Shown: positions 15,636-20,063 of the stretch, one piece after another | Layout of the letters: each line of letters starts with the position of its first letter | Position numbering within the stretch: the first letter of the stretch is position 1 | DNA from: Arsenophonus sp031446165 | GTDB taxonomy: Bacteria > Pseudomonadota > Gammaproteobacteria > Enterobacterales > Enterobacteriaceae | Length of the DNA: 20,063 nt | NCBI GenBank assembly: GCA_031446165.1 | Contig: CP132904.1 | Coordinates: 1-20,063, forward strand | Direction: 5' to 3' | Position numbers and translations under genes: made by a program | The notes under the pieces: generated by a model | What the model was told of the DNA's origin: nothing | Database searches by the model: none | What the model saw: only the letters and a program-made list of their open reading frames with translations

Positions 15636-16280
15636 TCATTTATTAATCGTGTATTCTTTATTTTTAAATTCACAAAAATCTTCAATAATACAAAATCCAC
15701 AACGAGGCTTTTTAGCAGTACATGTATAACGTCCATGCAAAATAAACCAATAATGAAAATTTTTTTTAAATTCAATTGGCACTAATTTTAATATCTTTTT
15801 TTCAACTTCTATAACATTTTTTCCAATAGCAAAATGCGTTCTATTACAAACTCGAAAAATATGTCTGTCAACACCAATTGTGTTTAACCCATAAGCAACA
15901 TTTAAAATAACATTTGCAGTTTTACGTCCAACACCAGGCAATGCTTCTAATGCTTTTCTATTTTTAGGTACTATCCCATTATGTTTATCTATTAATATTT
16001 GACATGTTTTTATTATATTTTTAGCTTTTGTATTGAATAAACCAATTGTTTTAATATAATTTTTTATTTGATCAACACCTAACGCTAGCATTTTTTCAAC
16101 TGTATTGGCAACTAAATACAGTTTTGCAGTTGCTTGATTTACACTAGTATCAGTAGATTGGGCAGATAGTAATACTGCAATCAGTAATTCAAAATTTGAA
16201 TGAAAAATAAGCTCTGTTTTTGGCTGGGGGTTATGATCACGTAACTTTTCAAGAATAGCTATTCGTGTTTTTTTATTCAT
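15636..16280 (-). CDS. nth: Endonuclease III, DNA glycosylase/AP lyase
   Basis: Nth removes oxidised pyrimidines and cuts the abasic site in base-excision repair. The 214-residue protein aligns end to end with E. coli Nth (211). The helix-hairpin-helix is LPGVGRKTANV (114-124) with catalytic Lys120; the catalytic Asp138 is in GVDRHIFRVCNRT; the iron-sulfur cysteines are at 187, 194, 197 and 203 in the CX6CX2CX5C pattern. I chose the ATG at 16280 because MNKKTR matches the family start; the ATG at 16313 would add 11 unrelated residues. In enterobacteria nth normally follows the rsx genes on the chromosome; here it stands alone on the plasmid. A 9-bp inverted repeat (16098-16123) lies in the coding region. 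All functional residues are intact. Confidence 0.96.
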   Translation of the reverse strand: MNKKTRIAILEKLRDHNPQPKTELIFHSNFELLIAVLLSAQSTDTSVNQATAKLYLVANTVEKMLALGVDQIKNYIKTIGLFNTKAKNIIKTCQILIDKHNGIVPKNRKALEALPGVGRKTANVILNVAYGLNTIGVDRHIFRVCNRTHFAIGKNVIEVEKKILKLVPIEFKKNFHYWFILHGRYTCTAKKPRCGFCIIEDFCEFKNKEYTINK

Positions 16281-17261
16281 AATTTGTTTGTAACTCCATT
16301 TAACAAAGAACATAAAAATACCATTTTCTTAAATACTTTTTTATATATAAACGTAGAAAAATTTTTCCATTATTAGATGTATTTTATATAATTTTTAAAT
16401 TATTAAATTTATGAATTTCCTAAAATTTAAATAAAATAATTAATGTTTTTATCACTTAATTATTTGGTTTAATTTTCATCAATAATCATTTTTATAACTA
16501 AATTATTACTAAGTAATAATAATTATGATTTATTAATGTAAATAATTAATTAACATGTAAAATTTTTTTAAAAAATTATTCAGAAAATTATATTTTAAAT
16601 AGTTTCTATTTTAATATTTAAATTAGCATTTTATAGTTTTAAAAACTAAAATTTATGATCATAGAATGCAATAATTTTAAAGTTACAACTTTAAAATTAT
16701 TAATTTATATTATAAGCATTTTTTTAAAAAATCAAAAAATACCTATTTTAAAAATAGAAAATTATATTTTTTACAAAATTAAAATAATTTATTACAGTTT
16801 AAGAAACTTGTAATTAGTTTGTTGAATATACTATAATTTTAAACATATAAAAAATTTGTTTTATAAAATAGATTCACAAGAAAAATTATTCATATATAAT
16901 ACATTTATTTTTTTATTAAAAATTTAAAAAATGAAAAAAGTTTTTTATGAAAATTTGCTAATAAAAAATTGTTAATTTATATATTTTTTTAAAAAATCAA
17001 TTAAAAAAGATAAGAATATTTTTATACCATATAAAATTTTATTTACATTTAAGGACATAACCATAGCAAAGTTATAAAATATTTAAATTATAAAATATTG
17101 TTCAATTAATTATATTTTTTATGATATTTTTCATACAAATGTACATAAAATAATAATATAAATTTACCTTAAAAAATATTTTTTATAATATTTGAAATTA
17201 AATCATAAGCTAGAAACTATATTCCATATACAACATTGGATACAATTATGATGAGCGTAAA
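16281..17261. other. Divergent AT-rich spacer between nth and lpxL
   Basis: About 980 bp with no gene or RNA visible. It must hold the promoters of nth (leftward) and lpxL (rightward), but AT-rich matches are too many to choose from. It contains two notable dyads: the 15-bp-arm repeat at 16670-16701, and ATTATTACT/AGTAATAAT at 16502-16520. The latter is no more than chance would give. Confidence 0.5.
16670..16701. repeat. Perfect inverted repeat with 15-bp arms in the nth-lpxL spacer
   Basis: AATAATTTTAAAGTT (16670-16684) and AACTTTAAAATTATT (16687-16701) are exact reverse complements with a 2-nt centre (AC). As RNA this is a 14-bp stem with a TACA loop, on either strand. It lies about 390 bp from nth and 560 bp from lpxL, so it is not next to a gene end. 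It may be the terminator of a lost gene, a protein-binding dyad or a cruciform site. Confidence 0.8.
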
Positions 17262-18185
17262 ATGCATGACAAAATAAAATTTTCTTTATTTTTACTTCAC
17301 CCTCGTTATTGGATAACCTGGATAGGATTAGTAGTGCTTTTCTGCTTGGTTCAACTCCCCTATCCAATACTAATTAGAATTGGTTTTACTATTGGTACAT
17401 TATCTAAATTTTTTTTAAAACGTAGAGAAAAAATTACTCGTCGTAACATAGAATTATGTTTTCCATTGATGCCATTAGATAAAAAGAAAAAATTAGTAAA
17501 AGATACGTTTTCTTCGTTAGGAATGGCATTGGTTGAAACCGGAATAGCATGGTTTTGGTCTGATACCCGTATAAGAACGCTGTTTTCTGTTAAAGGTATT
17601 TTTAACTTACAAAAAGCAATTTCTGAAAATAAAGGTGTAATGGTAATTGGTGTTCACTTTATGTCACTTGAATTAGGTGGAAGAATTATAGGTTTATGTC
17701 AACCAATGATGGCTATGTATCGTCCACATAATAATGGCGTAATAGAATGGATTCAAACAAAATGTCGCATGCGCTCCAACAAAGCTATGATTAAAAAAAA
17801 ACATTTAAGAATCATGATAAAAGCATTAAAAAATGGTGAAATTGTTTGGTTTGCACCAGATCAAGATTATGGTCCTAGAGGTAGCGTATTTGCTCCATTA
17901 TTTGGAGTTAAACAAGCTGCCACAACAAATGGGACATTTGTTGTGGCAAAATTAGCTCAACCAGTAATACTAACAATAGTCCTTATAAGAAATAAAAACA
18001 ATGATGGCTATCATTTGATAATAGGATCAGAATTAAAAGATTATCCCAAAAAAGATAAAATTGCAGCAGCTACTTATATGAACAAAATACTAGAAAATGA
18101 AATATTACGAGCACCAGAACAATATCTTTGGTTACACCGTCGTTTTAAAACCCGTCCCAAAAATGAAAATTCCCTTTACCAATAA
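17262..18185 (+). CDS. lpxL: Lipid A late acyltransferase (lauroyl transferase, LpxL/LpxP type)
   Basis: LpxL adds the secondary acyl chain to Kdo2-lipid IVA at the inner membrane during lipid A synthesis. The 307-residue protein matches E. coli LpxL (306) throughout: FSLFLLHPRYWITWIGL with a membrane anchor at about 16-37, RRNIELCFP (60-68), the catalytic HX4E (His132, Glu137 in GVHFMSLELGG), APDQDYGPRGSVF near 198-210, and PEQYLWLHRRFKTRP near the end. The paralogue LpxP is nearly as close, so the symbol is tentative between the two. No strong ribosome binding site; the start is set by family length. It stands alone between long spacers. It implies that the symbiont still builds hexa- or penta-acylated lipid A. 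A 14-bp inverted repeat lies in codons near residues 219-229. Confidence 0.93.
   Translation: MHDKIKFSLFLLHPRYWITWIGLVVLFCLVQLPYPILIRIGFTIGTLSKFFLKRREKITRRNIELCFPLMPLDKKKKLVKDTFSSLGMALVETGIAWFWSDTRIRTLFSVKGIFNLQKAISENKGVMVIGVHFMSLELGGRIIGLCQPMMAMYRPHNNGVIEWIQTKCRMRSNKAMIKKKHLRIMIKALKNGEIVWFAPDQDYGPRGSVFAPLFGVKQAATTNGTFVVAKLAQPVILTIVLIRNKNNDGYHLIIGSELKDYPKKDKIAAATYMNKILENEILRAPEQYLWLHRRFKTRPKNENSLYQ
17918..17948. repeat. Perfect inverted repeat with 14-bp arms inside lpxL
   Basis: TGCCACAACAAATG (17918-17931) and CATTTGTTGTGGCA (17935-17948) are exact reverse complements around a 3-nt loop (GGA). They encode the conserved AATTNGTFVVAK stretch of LpxL. Half of each arm's length is flanked by G/C pairs, so base composition does not explain it well. 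Confidence 0.9.
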
Positions 18186-18525
18186 ATCTTTTTATTATCA
18201 AATTTATATTTTTTTAAAATGGGTTTATCAATAAATGTAGTATGAAATAAAAAAGAAAAAATTGACTACCGGTTATAAAAATTATTAAATTATAATGATG
18301 CTTAGTATAACATTTTTGAAAACATTTTATTAAGAAAATTGAAAATTTTTACCACTACTCCTATAGTAAAAAAATATAAAAAAACATGATTCATTGAAAT
18401 AATTTTTTTTTATTTATTAAATAAAATATAAAAAATAAATACATTTATCATTAACTATAATATTATTATTGTATGTATAAATAAAACTAAATTTTTGAAA
18501 AAAATTTTTAATATAAAAACATATA

Positions 18526-18544
18526 TATCCATTTAAAATGGATA
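18526..18544. repeat. 19-bp dyad in the lpxL-rep spacer
   Basis: TATCCATTT and AAATGGATA are exact complements around a single central A. The two C/G pairs make it slightly less likely by chance than the A/T-only dyads nearby. It could be an operator or a partition-type site, but only one copy is seen. Confidence 0.4.
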
Positions 18545-19062
18545 AAACTTATTTATTAATATTTCAATATGCAAAGCATAAAAAATCAAATTTTAGTATT
18601 AAATCTTTTATTTTATATATTTAATAATATAATACCATTTTATCTATATTTTTTTAAATTTTTATTTAAAAACATAAAAAACATTTTATATTTTTTTATT
18701 AACAAAAAATAAAAAATATTAAAATTAATATACCTAAATACATTAAATATTCAAATATTTTTCATTTTAAATTTAATTAAAAATTTTTTTTATTTTACTA
18801 CATGTTATTTTATAAAATTTCAAGAAATTTTACATTACTTAAATGTTATCTCTTTTTTAAAAAATTATATATAGATTAAATTTATATTTTTTCAGTTTTT
18901 ATTTTCATGAAATTAATTGAACAGATTTACGTCAATTAAATCAATGACATTTTTATAGTATATTTAAAAATATTTTTTTATATAATTAGAAATATACTGT
19001 GCACCAACATTAATTTAACTTAAAAATTACTATAAAAATCACAAGTAAAATTATATGAATTT

Positions 19063-19086
19063 ATTGATTTATTATTAAAAATCAAT
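19063..19086 (-). terminator. Candidate terminator of rep
   Basis: ATTGATTT (19063-19070) and AAATCAAT (19079-19086) form an 8-bp stem with an 8-nt loop, flanked by further complementary ATGAAT and ATTCAT. It lies about 50 bp past the rep stop on the minus strand. The arms are short and AT-rich, so support is modest. Confidence 0.3.
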
Positions 19087-19135
19087 ATTTTTATTCATTG
19101 TAAGAAATAATTAAATTAACAAAAAATTAATATAT

Positions 19136-19897
19136 CTAATAATTATCATATTCATAACTAATTCTAACCTTAACTACTCTTCGTTTTATTCGTTTTATTA
19201 CCTCCATATTAATTTTGATAAATTCAGTTTTTTCTATTATTTTCTTTGCAGATCTTTTAAAATATTGATTATTTATATTTTTATAAAATTCATAATAACT
19301 GGATCTATTCATACCTAAATCTTCTTTTAATTGTTGTAAATGAACATCAAAATATTGCATTTTTCCAGCACTAATTTTTTCTCTAAGATACTGATAAATA
19401 CGAATTGCATTCATGTCACTTAATCTAACTGCTGAGAGCAATATTTGTGTTGTAAAATCTTTTTCTAATCTACATATATAAGGTTCCATTTGCCTAGAAA
19501 ATGCAACATCAATATAACCATCACCATCCATATAATCACAATACTCAGTTACATTAAGCATCCGAACACCACCTTCTAATTTTTTCCAAGGTATTAAAGG
19601 TTCTCCTATTCTTGGTATTGGTGGAAGCAGTTCCTCTCTAGGAATTGCAATTACTTGATGTTGTAATTGTTTAGCAGCTTTTTTTAATTGTTGATAAGCA
19701 GTCGATTTATCAACTCCACAAAGTTCAGAATAATCAGAAGCATAAATACGAAATACAGTGCCTCTTTCCATTATTTTTTTTTGATCTAATCTGGCTATAG
19801 TTAAAAACAATACTCTTCTTGAACTTAAAGGCATATCTGAAAGGGTCTCATTAAGACCATTTCTATGCCTTACTTTTGTTTTTTTACTGACTCTCAT
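19136..19897 (-). CDS. Plasmid replication initiator, Rep_3 family (RepE/RepA-like)
   Basis: A 253-residue initiator that binds iterons and opens the plasmid origin. It has the two winged-helix layout of the family: the first at about residues 20-115 (LSSRRVLFLTIARLDQK, then IYASDYSELCGVDKSTAYQQLKKAAKQL as the helix-turn-helix), and the second at about 130-245 (FTTQILLSAVRLSDMNAIRIYQYLREK, then LKEDLGMNRSSYYEFYKNINNQYF and a basic C-terminus). The start lies 108 bp from the iteron array, with the gene reading away from it, the classic arrangement. A weak promoter match lies on the minus strand: TTGAAT (19963-19958) and TATAAA (19942-19937), 15 bp apart. The gene is as AT-rich as its neighbours. 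The assignment rests on motif layout plus iterons; the exact incompatibility group is unknown. Confidence 0.9.
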   Translation of the reverse strand: MRVSKKTKVRHRNGLNETLSDMPLSSRRVLFLTIARLDQKKIMERGTVFRIYASDYSELCGVDKSTAYQQLKKAAKQLQHQVIAIPREELLPPIPRIGEPLIPWKKLEGGVRMLNVTEYCDYMDGDGYIDVAFSRQMEPYICRLEKDFTTQILLSAVRLSDMNAIRIYQYLREKISAGKMQYFDVHLQQLKEDLGMNRSSYYEFYKNINNQYFKRSAKKIIEKTEFIKINMEVIKRIKRRVVKVRISYEYDNY

Positions 19898-20005
19898 ATA
19901 ACTAAATTTGCTTATTATTTTTTAATAAAAAATTACTTTATACTAACAAATAAATAGATTCAAATTTTTAAAAAAAAATATTAATGAATATTAAAAATAT
20001 GTTGA

Positions 20006-20063
20006 TAACTGAATGCTTTTCACGGGGTAGCTGAATGCTTTTCACGGGGTAGCTGAATGCTTT
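20006..20063. repeat. Iteron array, right part, continuing across the contig end
   Basis: Two full 22-bp units lie at 20006-20027 (first bases TAACTG instead of TAGCTG) and 20028-20049, with a third cut off at base 14 by the window end. They are identical in core to the units at the left end. The first unit directly follows the degenerate DnaA box TGTTGATAA at 20000-20008. Positions 20028-20063 equal positions 1-36. Confidence 0.93.

Larger units (their letters stand above)
18186..19135. other. AT-rich spacer between lpxL and rep
   Basis: About 950 bp without a visible gene. It holds the dyad TATCCATTT/AAATGGATA at 18526-18544 and a probable rep terminator near 19063-19086. No par locus, toxin-antitoxin pair or small RNA can be supported from the sequence. 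Confidence 0.5.

Noticed and set aside
16502..16520. 19-bp dyad ATTATTACT/AGTAATAAT as an operator
   Set aside because: A/T-only 9-bp arms are expected several times by chance in this much AT-rich DNA.

Overview
The window looks like a nearly complete, strongly AT-rich plasmid of a reduced-genome gammaproteobacterial insect endosymbiont. PanB, PanC, PanE, Nth, LpxL, YqhA and the H-NS-like protein all read like enterobacterial proteins with AT-driven codon drift, and the spacers between genes are long and nearly pure A/T. A small plasmid carrying panB, panC and panE is known from Candidatus Riesia, the louse symbiont of the Arsenophonus clade, so a related louse or blood-feeder symbiont is a natural guess. 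The sequence alone does not fix the genus.

Replication region (about 19136 to the end, continuing into 1-255). A Rep_3-type initiator gene points left from the right end. Both ends of the window lie inside one array of 22-bp direct repeats (iterons). Next come four 10-bp AT-rich repeats and a perfect DnaA box. This is an iteron-controlled theta origin cut by the contig ends. The last 36 bases repeat the first 36, so the molecule is circular and its true iteron count is uncertain. No parA/parB, toxin-antitoxin, transposase or mobilisation gene is seen.

Housekeeping and vitamin half (1135-5965). This holds an H-NS-like nucleoid protein, the inner-membrane protein YqhA, and panB, panC and panE, which take 2-ketoisovalerate to pantoate and then join it to beta-alanine to give pantothenate (vitamin B5). 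panD is absent here, so beta-alanine must come from the chromosome or the host.

Accessory cluster (6921-14319, all + strand). It holds an extended-SDR NAD-sugar epimerase/dehydratase, a GT4 glycosyltransferase, a radical-SAM/SPASM enzyme, a fusion of WG repeats to a class-2-type methyltransferase, a PhyH-family Fe(II)/2-oxoglutarate oxygenase, and a divergent SHMT-like PLP enzyme. The first three genes are tightly coupled. Together they look like a small-molecule or glycan tailoring pathway that I do not recognise. Its retention on the plasmid of a degraded symbiont makes it the most interesting part of the window.

Right part (14327-18185). A threonine-aldolase-family gene (convergent with the SHMT-like gene) and nth lie on the minus strand, and lpxL on the plus strand. 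Several coding sequences contain perfect inverted repeats; the largest is an 18-bp-arm repeat inside the aldolase gene. The other spacers hold AT-only hairpins that may serve as terminators, and otherwise nothing I can assign.
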